DNA of 64,000 nucleotides from an uncultured Pelagibacteraceae bacterium. Its GTDB lineage: Bacteria; Pseudomonadota; Alphaproteobacteria; Pelagibacterales; Pelagibacteraceae. Location: positions 1 to 64,000 of the forward strand of contig CACPGZ010000002.1 of assembly GCA_902633585.1 (NCBI GenBank). Reading direction: 5' to 3'. Made by a program: the position numbers and the translations under genes. The notes under the pieces were generated by a model. That model had not been told where the DNA came from. It searched no databases and saw only the letters and a list, made by a program, of their open reading frames with translations. This document shows, piece after piece, positions 9,242 through 18,907 of the stretch. Each line of letters begins with the position of its first letter. Position 1 is the first letter of the stretch.

Positions 9242-10086
9242 TATTCCTCTTTAACAATTTTTGATTTTTGTGCACCTAATTTATCAACTCTTAAAATCAT
9301 TTCATCACCATCTTTCAAATAATCTGGTGGGTCCATTCCCATTCCAACTCCTGCTGGTGTGCCGGTTGTAATCACATCGCCTGGCATTAAAGTTAAAAAT
9401 TGACTTATATGTGAAATTAAAAAATTAAAATTAAATATCATTAAACTAGTATTACCAGTTTGTCTTCTTTTTCCATTGAGATCTAATGATAAATTTAGAT
9501 TAAACAAATCATCTATTTCATCTTTTGTAACCAAGTAAGGACCCAATGGACCAAAGGTATCTCCAGATTTTCCTTTTACCCATTGACCGCCTCTGTCTTT
9601 TTGCCATTCTCTCTCACTTATATCATTACAAATACAGTAACCTAATACATAATCTTGTGCTTCATCCTCTTTTATATATTTAGCTTTACTTCCAATAATT
9701 AATGCAATTTCAACTTCATGATCTAAAGACTTTGATTTTTTTGGTATTACAATATTATCGTTGGGTCCAATAATACAATTTGGCGATTTATTAAAAACGA
9801 TTGGCTCTTTTGGAGCATCAGAATTAGTTTCTTCAGCATGAGCCTTATAATTTAAACCAATTGCTATAAAATTTGCTGGTTTAATTACACAAGGTCCTAT
9901 TCTTTGATTATTATTAATTAAAGGAAGAGAGTTTAAATTTAACTCTTTTATTTTATCTAAAATTTCAAAATTTAAATTTTCAGGTGTAAAATCATTTATA
10001 ATTTTAGATAAATTTCGTAAATTATTTTGACTGTCAATAATTGCAGGTATTTCTTTACCTTGTTCTCCAACCCTTAAAAGTTTCAT
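9241..10086 (-). CDS. Fumarylacetoacetate hydrolase family protein
   Basis: IGLNYKAHAEE...HEVEIALIIG...DISEREWQ...GDVITTGTPAGVGMG. Confidence 0.88.
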   Translation of the reverse strand: MKLLRVGEQGKEIPAIIDSQNNLRNLSKIINDFTPENLNFEILDKIKELNLNSLPLINNNQRIGPCVIKPANFIAIGLNYKAHAEETNSDAPKEPIVFNKSPNCIIGPNDNIVIPKKSKSLDHEVEIALIIGSKAKYIKEDEAQDYVLGYCICNDISEREWQKDRGGQWVKGKSGDTFGPLGPYLVTKDEIDDLFNLNLSLDLNGKRRQTGNTSLMIFNFNFLISHISQFLTLMPGDVITTGTPAGVGMGMDPPDYLKDGDEMILRVDKLGAQKSKIVKEE

Positions 10087-10089
10087 TAA

Positions 10090-11532
10090 CTACCCTTTGA
10101 TACCAAGATGGGTATACTTTATATTTAGGTAATCTTTAATTGCCATTGATCCACCTTCACGACCATATCCGCTTTGCTTAATTCCCCCGAAAGGTGCTTC
10201 AGCTAATGCAACCATTGGGGTATTTACTGCAACTGAACCTGTCTCTAAATGTTCAGAGGCTAAATGAGCAGTCTCCATAGAGTTAGTACAAACATAGCTA
10301 CATAATCCAAGTTCATGGTTATTAGCTCTTTTGATAACATCATCAAAAGAATTAAAAGATAACATGGGTACTAATGGTCCAAATGGTTCTTGTTTCATGA
10401 TTGTAAAATCGTCCTTAACATCATCAAATATAGTGGGTTCATAAAAGAAACCTTTATTAAAACCAGCAGGTCTTTTGCCGCCTAGTAAAACTTTAGCACC
10501 TTCTTGTTTTGTTTTTTCAACTAGTTCCTCAATTTCATTTAATCTTTTTTTTGTAGTTAATGGACCCAATTTTGTTGTGGGATCCATACCATCCCCAATT
10601 TTTAATTTTTTTGTTTTTTCGATAAACAAATTTACAAATTCATCTTTCTTACTTTCATGAATATAAAATCTATTGGGAGATATGCAGACTTGCCCATTAT
10701 TTCTAAATTTTGCGGCAATTGCCATATCGGCAGCTTTTTTAATATTAGCATCATCGAATACTATAAAAGGTGAATGACCTGAAAGTTCCATTGTAACTCT
10801 TTGAACTTTATCGGCTGCCTGTTTTAATATTAATTTTCCAACTCTTGAAGATCCTGTTATTGAAATTTTTTTTATAATATCAGAGGCTATTAGTTGTTGT
10901 GCAATACTTGGTGGATCACCTGATAAAAGATTAACAACACCGGGAGGAACACCACATTCTCTACAGATATCAACCATTTCCATTACAATACCAGGTGTAA
11001 TTACATCAGGTTTAACTATAACTGAACAGCCAGCTGCTAAAGCAGTTGAAATTTTTCTTGCTGACAAAACTGCTGGAAAATTCCAAGGTGTTAAAGCTGC
11101 AACAACACCAACTGGTTGATAGTATACATGCACTCTAGTATCTTCAAATCTACTTTCAACTGTTTGTCCATAAATTCTTTTTGTTTCTTCGGCATTCCAT
11201 TCAAATATATCTGCAGCACCCCCTACTTCACCTTTAGCTTCTGCAAAAGGTTTTCCGACTTCTAAAGTCATCCATTTTGCAAGCACATCTTGCTTCTCTC
11301 TCATTTTGTCTGCAATACTTCTAATAATATAAGACCTTTGCCAAGGAGCAGTTTTTTTCCAAACCTCTAATCCTTTTTCTGCTGACTTTAATGCTCTATC
11401 AACATCTTGAGCAGTAGCTTTTGATGCGTGTCCTATCACTTCCTCGTTAGCTGGGTTTATTACTTCATATGTTGATTTGTCAGATGACTGACACCATTTA
11501 CCATCAATAAATTGCCCAAATTTTTCGTACAT
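10090..11532 (-). CDS. NAD(P)-dependent aldehyde dehydrogenase, succinate-semialdehyde-dehydrogenase-like
   Basis: TPWNFPAVLSARKISTALAAGC, ITGSSRVGK, MELSGHSPFIVF, NNGQVCISPNRF, EPFGP motifs. Confidence 0.88.
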   Translation of the reverse strand: MYEKFGQFIDGKWCQSSDKSTYEVINPANEEVIGHASKATAQDVDRALKSAEKGLEVWKKTAPWQRSYIIRSIADKMREKQDVLAKWMTLEVGKPFAEAKGEVGGAADIFEWNAEETKRIYGQTVESRFEDTRVHVYYQPVGVVAALTPWNFPAVLSARKISTALAAGCSVIVKPDVITPGIVMEMVDICRECGVPPGVVNLLSGDPPSIAQQLIASDIIKKISITGSSRVGKLILKQAADKVQRVTMELSGHSPFIVFDDANIKKAADMAIAAKFRNNGQVCISPNRFYIHESKKDEFVNLFIEKTKKLKIGDGMDPTTKLGPLTTKKRLNEIEELVEKTKQEGAKVLLGGKRPAGFNKGFFYEPTIFDDVKDDFTIMKQEPFGPLVPMLSFNSFDDVIKRANNHELGLCSYVCTNSMETAHLASEHLETGSVAVNTPMVALAEAPFGGIKQSGYGREGGSMAIKDYLNIKYTHLGIKG

Positions 11533-11636
11533 GTATTTAACTTAGCATTACTGTAGGTTGTGTCTACTGTGTAATTTTTGCTATTAAAAAATTTGTTTAT
11601 CAATGCTAACATAAACAATTAACAAAAGGAGACTCT

Positions 11637-11960
11637 ATGGCAAAATTTTATGCTTTAGGAAATTATACTACACAAGGCTTTCAAGGATTCTGTAAAGATC
11701 CTGGGTCGGATAGATCAAAGGCTGCTCAAATTGCTGCAGAAGCAGTAGGGGCAAAGATGGTATCATTTTGCGGACTTAGAGGTGCTTATGATTTTATGGC
11801 TGTGTTTGAAGGTAGCTTTGAACAAGGTGCTGGAATTAAAATGGCAACCGAAGCAAGTGGAACTTTATGTAATCTTGTGATTTTAGAAGAAACAAATCTA
11901 AATGATATCGCTGCTCACGCTGCTAAGATTGCACAGAAGTACAAAGGTGTAGGTCAATAA
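11637..11960 (+). CDS. GYD-domain-like small protein
   Basis: MAKFYALGNYTTQGFQGFCKDPGSDRSKAAQIAAEAVGAKMVSFCGLRGAYDFMAVFEG; SD AAAGGAGA. Confidence 0.75.
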   Translation: MAKFYALGNYTTQGFQGFCKDPGSDRSKAAQIAAEAVGAKMVSFCGLRGAYDFMAVFEGSFEQGAGIKMATEASGTLCNLVILEETNLNDIAAHAAKIAQKYKGVGQ

Positions 11961-11965
11961 TAAAA

Positions 11966-12003
11966 TTCATCCATGCCTGATAGTTTAATCAGGCATTGAT
12001 GAA
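11966..12003 (+). other. Strong intergenic hairpin (terminator-like or processing structure)
   Basis: TTCATCCATGCCTGA / TCAGGCATTGATGAA, 14 of 15 positions complementary, 8-nt loop; no T-tract on + strand, T-rich (TTTTATTATTG) on - strand. Confidence 0.65.
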
Positions 12004-12020
12004 AGTTAAGTCAAAAACCA

Positions 12021-12491
12021 ATGTCAATTTTTTTAAGTTCCCAGAAAATCATTAAAGATTGGATCGATTATAATAACCATCTTAATGTTTCATATTATCT
12101 TTTAATTTTTGATAAATATGGTGCTGATGTTTTAAATGATAAATTTAAAATGGGAGAAAATTCAGCAAAAACCACTGGTAAGAGTACAATGATTGTAGAA
12201 TCCCACATGACTTATAATCAAGAGCTTAAACTAAATGATGAAGTGGACATTAATTTGGTTTATTTTGATCATGATAAAAAACGTCTCCAATACAAAATTG
12301 AAATGGTACACAAAGAAAAAAATTTTTTAGCCTCTACTATTGAAGTGCTGGCTCTACACGTTGATCTAAACAATAGAAAAGTTATTGAATTTGATAAGGA
12401 AAAAAGCCTTTTAATGAACGAATATATTGAGAAAAATAAATCTCTCTTCAAAATTGACGATTTAAAATTTACAGCAAAATTAAAGAAATAA
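12021..12491 (+). CDS. Thioesterase (hotdog-fold, 4HBT-like) family protein
   Basis: DWIDYNNHLNVSYYLLIFDKYGADVL...VESHMTYNQELKLNDEVDINLVYFDHDKKRLQYKIEM. Confidence 0.75.
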   Translation: MSIFLSSQKIIKDWIDYNNHLNVSYYLLIFDKYGADVLNDKFKMGENSAKTTGKSTMIVESHMTYNQELKLNDEVDINLVYFDHDKKRLQYKIEMVHKEKNFLASTIEVLALHVDLNNRKVIEFDKEKSLLMNEYIEKNKSLFKIDDLKFTAKLKK

Positions 12492-12493
12492 AA

Positions 12494-12865
12494 TTAGTGG
12501 TTGGGATTATCGTTGTCTACCACGAGACATATCTCAGATTTTGTCAAAAATCGTCTACCTGTGCCATTATCTAAGGAGAACATTCCACCAATACCCTTTA
12601 CGGCATCTATTGTAAGATCTGTGTGTTTCCACTTTTCATATTGATCACCATTCATATAAAACGGAACTCCCCCAATTTCTCCCAACTTTATATCGTTATC
12701 ACCTAAAGGAAATTCTCCTTCTTGAAAACACATGGGTGCACTCCCATCGCAACAACCTCCTGATTGGTGAAACATTAACTTTTCACCATACTTCTCTTTT
12801 AATTCTGATAGCAAGTTTAACGCTGAGTGAGTTGCGGATACTTTCATATTTTTTCTCTGGCCCAT
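12494..12865 (-). CDS. DUF779 protein (aldehyde-dehydrogenase-associated)
   Basis: LMFHQSGGCCDGSAPMCFQEGEF; downstream of an aldehyde dehydrogenase as commonly seen; alternative start at 12847 (MKVSATHSA). Confidence 0.85.
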   Translation of the reverse strand: MGQRKNMKVSATHSALNLLSELKEKYGEKLMFHQSGGCCDGSAPMCFQEGEFPLGDNDIKLGEIGGVPFYMNGDQYEKWKHTDLTIDAVKGIGGMFSLDNGTGRRFLTKSEICLVVDNDNPNH

Positions 12866-12884
12866 GATGTCGAATCATGGACCA
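12858..12884 (-). other. Intercistronic hairpin spanning the annotated DUF779 start
   Basis: - strand TGGTCCATGAT-TCGAC-ATCATGGGCCA: 11-bp stem with one U-G wobble, 5-nt loop. Confidence 0.55.
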
Positions 12885-12899
12885 GTATATATTATTTGT

Positions 12900-14636
12900 T
12901 TAAAAGAAGCCTAATTTCTTTTCAGCATAAGAAACGTGTAAGTTCTTATTCTGTCTGTAATGATTAAGCATCATTTTATGAGTTTCTCTTCCAACTCCTG
13001 ATTGTTTATAACCACCAAACGGCGAGTGTGCTGGATAAGCATGATAACAATTTGTCCATACTATTCCTGCTTGTATCGCTCTACCCATTCTGTGAGCTAT
13101 ATTACCATTTCTAGTCCATACAGCAGCTCCCAAACCATAAAGAGTATCATTAGCAATTTTTAATGCCTCTGCTTCATCTTTAAATTTGATCACTGATACA
13201 ACTGGTCCAAAAATCTCTTCTTGAGAGATTCTCATCTTGTTGTTAGCTTCAAAAATAGTAGGTTGAATGTAGTTACCTTTTTCTAGGCCACTATTCAATT
13301 TAGCTTCACTTCCACCAGTTAGAACATTTGCACCCTCTTTCTTACCAATATCTAAGAAAGATTTAATTTTCTCCATCTGTTCTACTGAGGCTTGAGCTCC
13401 AATCATAGTTTCCATTTTTAAAGGATTGTCTTGAACAACAGCTTTTGTTCTTGCAATAGCTCTTTCCATGAATTTATCATAGATAGACTCTTGAACTAAA
13501 GCTCTACTTGGACAAGTACAAACCTCACCTTGGTTTAGATTAAACATTACAAAACCTTCTATACACTTATCAAAGAAGTCATCATCTTTTTCCATGATAT
13601 CTTCAAAGAAAATGTTAGGAGATTTTCCACCTAATTCTAATGTAATTGGAATTATGTTTTGTGCAGCATACTGCATGATTAATCTTCCAGTAGTTGTTTC
13701 ACCAGTGAATGCAACCTTAGCAACTCTTTTAGAAGATGCTAGAGGCTTACCTGCTTCTAATCCAAAACCACTCACAATGTTGACAACCCCTGGAGGTAAT
13801 AAGTCTCCAATAAGTTCCATCATTACCATGATTGATGCTGGTGTTTGCTCAGCTGGTTTTAAAACTGAACAATTTCCTGCTGCAAGTGCTGGTGCTAATT
13901 TCCATGTTGCCATCAATAATGGGAAATTCCATGGAACTATTTGACCAACTACACCTAGTGGTTCATGAAAATTGTATGAGTATTGATTATTAGCTATTTC
14001 AGCAATAGATCCCTCTTCTGCTCTAATAACTCCAGCAAAATATCTCCAATGATCAACGACCAGTGGTAAATCTGCTGCCATACATTCTCTGATAGGTTTT
14101 CCATTATCTAAACATTCAGCAACTGCTAATAAGTTTAGATTTTTTTCTAAAACATCAGCGATCTTGTACAAGAGATTTGATCTTGTAGTGATGTCAGTTT
14201 TTCCCCACTCAACGAAAGCTGCGTGAGCTGCATCTAATGCTGCCTCAACGTCTTGTTCATTTGATCGTGCTACTGAACAGATTTTCTCATTAGAAATCGG
14301 GCTAACATTATCAAAATATTTACCAGATTTAGGCTCTACAAATTTTCCATTAATGTAGTTTCCATACTTAGCTTTAAACGGAAATTTCACCTTTAAATGA
14401 GAAGTATCTAATACAGATGACACTTTCATTGCTTCTGCACTCATTTTTTTTCTCCTCTTTTTTTTGTTAGTTGACTTGATGTTATTGTTTTTTCTAGATT
14501 TATTTAAACGTTTCTTGGTCGCAGACACTTTCCGTCTAACCTTAGTTTTCGTTTTTATTTTTTTTCTAGATGATTTGACCAACTTAATTTTTTTTTTGGT
14601 CTTTTTTTTTGCTATTTTTTTTCTTTTAATAGCCAT
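12900..14636 (-). CDS. Aldehyde dehydrogenase (acetaldehyde-dehydrogenase/ExaC-like) with Lys/Arg-rich in-frame N-terminal extension; core start probably 14444
   Basis: [53 protein letters not shown] motifs; ATG at 14444 preceded by AGAGGAG, extension [18 protein letters not shown]... upstream. Confidence 0.88.
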   Translation of the reverse strand: MAIKRKKIAKKKTKKKIKLVKSSRKKIKTKTKVRRKVSATKKRLNKSRKNNNIKSTNKKKRRKKMSAEAMKVSSVLDTSHLKVKFPFKAKYGNYINGKFVEPKSGKYFDNVSPISNEKICSVARSNEQDVEAALDAAHAAFVEWGKTDITTRSNLLYKIADVLEKNLNLLAVAECLDNGKPIRECMAADLPLVVDHWRYFAGVIRAEEGSIAEIANNQYSYNFHEPLGVVGQIVPWNFPLLMATWKLAPALAAGNCSVLKPAEQTPASIMVMMELIGDLLPPGVVNIVSGFGLEAGKPLASSKRVAKVAFTGETTTGRLIMQYAAQNIIPITLELGGKSPNIFFEDIMEKDDDFFDKCIEGFVMFNLNQGEVCTCPSRALVQESIYDKFMERAIARTKAVVQDNPLKMETMIGAQASVEQMEKIKSFLDIGKKEGANVLTGGSEAKLNSGLEKGNYIQPTIFEANNKMRISQEEIFGPVVSVIKFKDEAEALKIANDTLYGLGAAVWTRNGNIAHRMGRAIQAGIVWTNCYHAYPAHSPFGGYKQSGVGRETHKMMLNHYRQNKNLHVSYAEKKLGFF

Positions 14637-14726
14637 TTTTTTATTAAACTAGTAATCATGATCAGTGTCTATTTCTTAAAATTTAAATTTCTACTCTGGA
14701 TTGTGCGACTACTACATGTTGTGTCT

Positions 14727-14744
14727 ATTAATCAGGTGATTAAT
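14727..14744. promoter_or_regulatory. Perfect dyad, candidate operator
   Basis: ATTAATCA-GG-TGATTAAT: 8-bp perfect arms, 2-nt centre, in the divergent spacer. Confidence 0.5.
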
Positions 14745-14774
14745 ATTTTTATTTGTGCAATTAAAGAATTCAAA

Positions 14775-15674
14775 ATGGATATAAATTTTTTTAAACAAAC
14801 AAGAATTCTAGATGGTGGAATGGGTCAAGAACTTTTGGCTAGGGGAATGAAACCCCAGGGAAGTTTATGGAGCGCAAGTGCTTTATTAAATGAAAATTAT
14901 CATGATCTTTTGTTTAACGCTCATTTAGATTATATCAAAGCGGGCGCAGAGGTCATCGTTACAAATACATTTGCATCAAGAAGAGTTCGATTAAAAGAAA
15001 ATAGAATAGATAATAAATTTGAATATCTAAACAAAAAAGCTGGAGAAATTGCAAAAAAAACAAAAGATTATTTTCCCGAAATTTTAGTTGCTGGAGGATT
15101 GCCTCCTCAAGACTCAACTTATAAAGTCGATGATAGATTAGAAGATGAAATAAATATAGACTTTTTCAATCAAGCAAAAATATTAAACCCCTTTGTAGAT
15201 TTTTTTTATTTTGACGTTTTGAGTAGTTTAAAAGAAATCAGTATTGCGATTGATAGTATACAAGAGTTCAATAAACCTTATTTGATTGGAGCGCATATTT
15301 CCGATGGCACCAAAATGCCAAGTGGGGAGCCAATTTCAGAATTAAAAGGTATTTTTAAAAAGCAGAAAACACTTGGTGTTATTCTTTCATGTATTTCACC
15401 TGAAAATTATGACTTAAATTTTGATGAAATTAAAAATTTAGGCGTTCCATTTGGTTTTAAGTTAAATGGATATTTAAAAACCGCACCATTGAATATAAAC
15501 AATAAAAAAAATGATTATTTACAACCTAACAAGTTTTTAGGTAAGAGAGATGATTTATCTCCAGAAAAAATGTTTGAGTTCGTAAAAAAATTTAAGAATG
15601 CAGGTGCTACTATTTTAGGGGGATGCTGTGAAACAAGTCCACAACACATTAAAGCTTTTGCATCGCTTAAATAA
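14775..15674 (+). CDS. Homocysteine S-methyltransferase family protein (track ORF starts 14658; likely start 14775)
   Basis: RILDGGMGQELLARGM...VTNTFASRR...GGCCETSPQHIKA zinc-binding GGCC motif; conserved part starts at MDINFFKQ. Confidence 0.87.
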   Translation: MDINFFKQTRILDGGMGQELLARGMKPQGSLWSASALLNENYHDLLFNAHLDYIKAGAEVIVTNTFASRRVRLKENRIDNKFEYLNKKAGEIAKKTKDYFPEILVAGGLPPQDSTYKVDDRLEDEINIDFFNQAKILNPFVDFFYFDVLSSLKEISIAIDSIQEFNKPYLIGAHISDGTKMPSGEPISELKGIFKKQKTLGVILSCISPENYDLNFDEIKNLGVPFGFKLNGYLKTAPLNINNKKNDYLQPNKFLGKRDDLSPEKMFEFVKKFKNAGATILGGCCETSPQHIKAFASLK

Positions 15675-16554
15675 TTTTTTTATAATCTGCTTTTCTTACA
15701 AAATAAATACCAATTGAAACTGCAATTAAAGAAATTAATACTTTTGTAGTAATTAATTCTTTTAAAAATATATAGCTCAAAATAGTTCCAAAAATAGGAA
15801 TTAGATAAGATACTTGTGATTGAAAAATTAATCCATTGTTTACTAAAATTCTAAATCTTAAAAGCCAAGCTATTCCTGTTGAAACAAGTCCCAAATAAAC
15901 AACTGAAATAGTTGAATCTAATCTTGGTGTCAAATTCCAGGGTTGTTCAATAAAACTAACAAGTGGTATCAAAATGATTGTTGCCCAAATTAATATAGAT
16001 CCAGTTACATTTTCATTCTTCTTTTTACTTATTTTTAAGGTTAAAACACCTCCAATTACATAACAGGTAGAGCCTAAGAGTATCAATAAAGCAGATATGA
16101 AATTATTCTCATCAATCAATAGATTATCTGAAAATAAATAGAGGATTCCAGAAAAACCAATCAAAATTCCAAAAGTTTTAATAAAGTTGAACTTCTCATT
16201 TTTTGTATAAAAATGACCCAACACAGTTGAGCTTAAAGGTGTAGTAGACATTAAAATTGCTGCTAGATTACTTTGAACAGATTTGATTCCATATGCGATA
16301 AGAAAAAAAGGCGCAACTAGATTTATAAAACCTATTAAGGCAAACCAGTACCAATCTCTTGAAAATGCTTCTATCTTTATATCCTTATAGTAACAAAGTA
16401 ATAAAACAGGTATAGCTCCAAAAAAAACTCTTAAAAAAGCAATTGTTACAGGTCCAAAAGAATAAGTTGCAATTTTAATATTAAAAAAAGCAGAGGCCCA
16501 AATTAATGCTAATAAAACTAATAATAAATAATCTAATAATTTTGGTTGTCTCAT
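15667..16554 (-). CDS. EamA/DMT-superfamily transporter
   Basis: Ten hydrophobic segments, LLALIWASAFFNIKIATYSFGPVTIAFLRVFFGAIPVLLL. Confidence 0.85.
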   Translation of the reverse strand: MRQPKLLDYLLLVLLALIWASAFFNIKIATYSFGPVTIAFLRVFFGAIPVLLLCYYKDIKIEAFSRDWYWFALIGFINLVAPFFLIAYGIKSVQSNLAAILMSTTPLSSTVLGHFYTKNEKFNFIKTFGILIGFSGILYLFSDNLLIDENNFISALLILLGSTCYVIGGVLTLKISKKKNENVTGSILIWATIILIPLVSFIEQPWNLTPRLDSTISVVYLGLVSTGIAWLLRFRILVNNGLIFQSQVSYLIPIFGTILSYIFLKELITTKVLISLIAVSIGIYFVRKADYKKII

Positions 16555-17030
16555 TCTACTAATTCTCTTATTGATCCATTGGTAATTTTACTCAAATCCT
16601 CAAAACTAATCTTAAAGATACAGTTAGGATGACCAGCGGCAGCAAATAATTCGTCAAATCTCTCTAAAGAAAGATCTATTAAAATTTCGATTTTTTTTAG
16701 ATGACCAATTGGTGATACGCCCCCTATTGTAAAGCCTGTAACATTTTTAACATCATCAGCTGAAGCCATGGATATATCTTTCATATTTAAAATTTTTTTA
16801 ATCTTATTAAGTGAGGCTTTTTTATCTCCAGATACAAGACATAAAGTAAAGTTTTGCTCAGTTTTAAAAAGTAAACTTTTGACGATCGCACCAACTTCGC
16901 AATTTAAAGATTTAGCGGCTTCAAGAGCGGTCCTTGCTGAACTCTTTAAAACAATTACCTCAGAATTTGTGTTAAATTCTTTCAATATTTTCTCAACTCT
17001 TTGTACTGGTTCTTTATCTATTAATGTCAT
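16551..17030 (-). CDS. YbaK/EbsC-type aminoacyl-tRNA deacylase
   Basis: NCEVGAIVKSLLFKTEQNFTLCLVSGDKKASLNKIKK...GFTIGGVSPIGH. Confidence 0.87.
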   Translation of the reverse strand: MTLIDKEPVQRVEKILKEFNTNSEVIVLKSSARTALEAAKSLNCEVGAIVKSLLFKTEQNFTLCLVSGDKKASLNKIKKILNMKDISMASADDVKNVTGFTIGGVSPIGHLKKIEILIDLSLERFDELFAAAGHPNCIFKISFEDLSKITNGSIRELVE

Positions 17031-17171
17031 TATTCAACTTATGAGTGTTAGTTTTTTTTTAAGTTTGATTGTAAACTTATGTGAAAAGTGCATAGGTGAT
17101 ATAAAGTAAAAGAACATTATTTAACAGTCTTTATTTGATATCACAAGGCCCAGAATTATAAAGGAGATAAC

Positions 17172-18578
17172 ATGAGTTCAAACGATGTATTAAAAACTAT
17201 CAAAGATAAAGACATTGAATACGTAGACTTAAGATTTACTGATCCTAGAGGTAAATTACAACATGTAACCATGGATGCAAAGATGGTCGATGATGAAATG
17301 TTAAACGAAGGAATTTTTTTTGATGGATCATCAATTGCAGGTTGGAAAGCGATTAACGAGTCTGACATGATCCTCAAACCAGATACATCAAGAGCAATCG
17401 TAGATCCATTTACATCTCATAATACCTTGAATCTTTTTTGTGATATTTTAGATGCAATAAAAAAAGATCCTTATGAGAGAGATCCAAGAGGCACAGCCAA
17501 AAAAGCTGAGGCCTACTTAAAAAGTTCAGGGATAGGAGATAAAGCTTTTTTTGGTCCTGAGGCGGAATTTTTTGTATTCGATGATGTGAGATTTAAAAAT
17601 GATATGAATGAAACTGGATTTAAAATAGATAGTAAGGAAGGTCCTTACAATACCGGTAAAGAATATGAAAATGGAAATTTAGGTCATAGACCAGGGATTA
17701 AAGGTGGTTATTTTCCTGTTCCACCAGTTGATAGTGAACAAGACATGAGAAGTGAATATTTAAAAGCCATGAAAGAAATGGGCATCAAGGTAGAGAAACA
17801 CCACCATGAGGTTGCACCAAGTCAACATGAGCTTGGAATGTACTTTGGAACTCTTGTAGATCAAGCTGATAACTTACAACTTTATAAATATGCTGTTCAC
17901 ATGGTTTCTAACTCATTTGGTAAAACAGCTACATTTATGCCAAAGCCTGTTAAGGGTGATAATGGTTCAGGTATGCACGTTCACCAGTCAATTTGGAAAG
18001 GTGATACTGCATTATTTTCTGGTGATAAATACGCAGGATTGTCTGATACAGCTTTAAACTACATAGGTGGAATTTTAAAACATGCGAAAGCAATTAACGC
18101 TTTTTCTAACGCTACAACGAATAGTTACAAAAGACTAATCCCAGGATTTGAAGCTCCAGTTTTATTAGCTTATTCAGCAAGAAACAGATCAGCATCTTGT
18201 AGAATTCCTATTACTTTAAGTAAAAAAGCTGCTAGATGCGAAATTAGATTTGGTGATGCTGCTGGAAACCCTTACTTAACTTTTGCTGCAATGTTAATGG
18301 CTGGTTTAGATGGCATTAAAAATAAAATTGATCCAGGTAAATCATTTGATAAAGATCTTTATGCGTTGTCTGAGGACGAGGTTAAAAAAATACCTACTGT
18401 TTGTGGATCTTTAAGAGAAGCAATGGAAAGTCTTGATAAAGATAGAGATTTCTTAAAACAAGGTAATGTATTCACTGATGATCAAATTGATGCTTACATC
18501 GCATTAAAGTATGAGGAAATTCATAATTTCGAACATACTCCGCATCCAATTGAATTTGAAATGTATTATAGCTGTTAA
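17172..18578 (+). CDS. glnA: Type I glutamine synthetase
   Basis: [45 protein letters not shown], full length. Confidence 0.96.
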   Translation: MSSNDVLKTIKDKDIEYVDLRFTDPRGKLQHVTMDAKMVDDEMLNEGIFFDGSSIAGWKAINESDMILKPDTSRAIVDPFTSHNTLNLFCDILDAIKKDPYERDPRGTAKKAEAYLKSSGIGDKAFFGPEAEFFVFDDVRFKNDMNETGFKIDSKEGPYNTGKEYENGNLGHRPGIKGGYFPVPPVDSEQDMRSEYLKAMKEMGIKVEKHHHEVAPSQHELGMYFGTLVDQADNLQLYKYAVHMVSNSFGKTATFMPKPVKGDNGSGMHVHQSIWKGDTALFSGDKYAGLSDTALNYIGGILKHAKAINAFSNATTNSYKRLIPGFEAPVLLAYSARNRSASCRIPITLSKKAARCEIRFGDAAGNPYLTFAAMLMAGLDGIKNKIDPGKSFDKDLYALSEDEVKKIPTVCGSLREAMESLDKDRDFLKQGNVFTDDQIDAYIALKYEEIHNFEHTPHPIEFEMYYSC

Positions 18579-18907
18579 ACCTTAAAGGATTCTCCGCAGC
18601 CACACCTTTCAGTCTCGTTAGGATTATTAAAAACAAATGTAGAGGAGAAATCCTCTTTTTTATAATCCATTTCTGTCCCTAGAAGATACATAACTGCAGC
18701 TGCATCAATGTAGACTTTTACTCCTTTGTCCTCAATCAACTCATCGTTTGGATTTATCTTTTTCGAGTATTCCATCACATATGACATACCTGCACAGCCA
18801 CCTGATTTTACAGAAACTCTCACACCAATTGCATTTTTTTCAGCATTAGACATAATTTCTTTTATTCTTGAAGCAGCATTATCACTTAATTTAATTATTT
18901 GACCCAT
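18575..18907 (-). CDS. sufA: A-type iron-sulfur carrier (HesB/SufA/IscA family)
   Basis: [20 protein letters not shown]...[12 protein letters not shown]; three conserved Cys. Confidence 0.88.
   Translation of the reverse strand: MGQIIKLSDNAASRIKEIMSNAEKNAIGVRVSVKSGGCAGMSYVMEYSKKINPNDELIEDKGVKVYIDAAAVMYLLGTEMDYKKEDFSSTFVFNNPNETERCGCGESFKV

Noticed and set aside
13594-13944. 116-aa antisense ORF inside the aldehyde dehydrogenase
   Set aside because: Fully inside a conserved CDS on the other strand; no recognisable domain.
14658-14774. N-terminal extension of the homocysteine methyltransferase ORF (MISVYFLKFKFLLWIV...)
   Set aside because: Conserved domain begins at 14775; the extension covers the palindrome and shared element and looks intergenic.
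14637-14774. SAM-II/SAM-V-like riboswitch upstream of the homocysteine methyltransferase
   Set aside because: No recognisable conserved core near the start; a covariance-model search would be needed.
17031-17171. Known glutamine (glnA-motif) riboswitch upstream of glnA
   Set aside because: I could not recognise its conserved core sequence; only a generic stem is visible.
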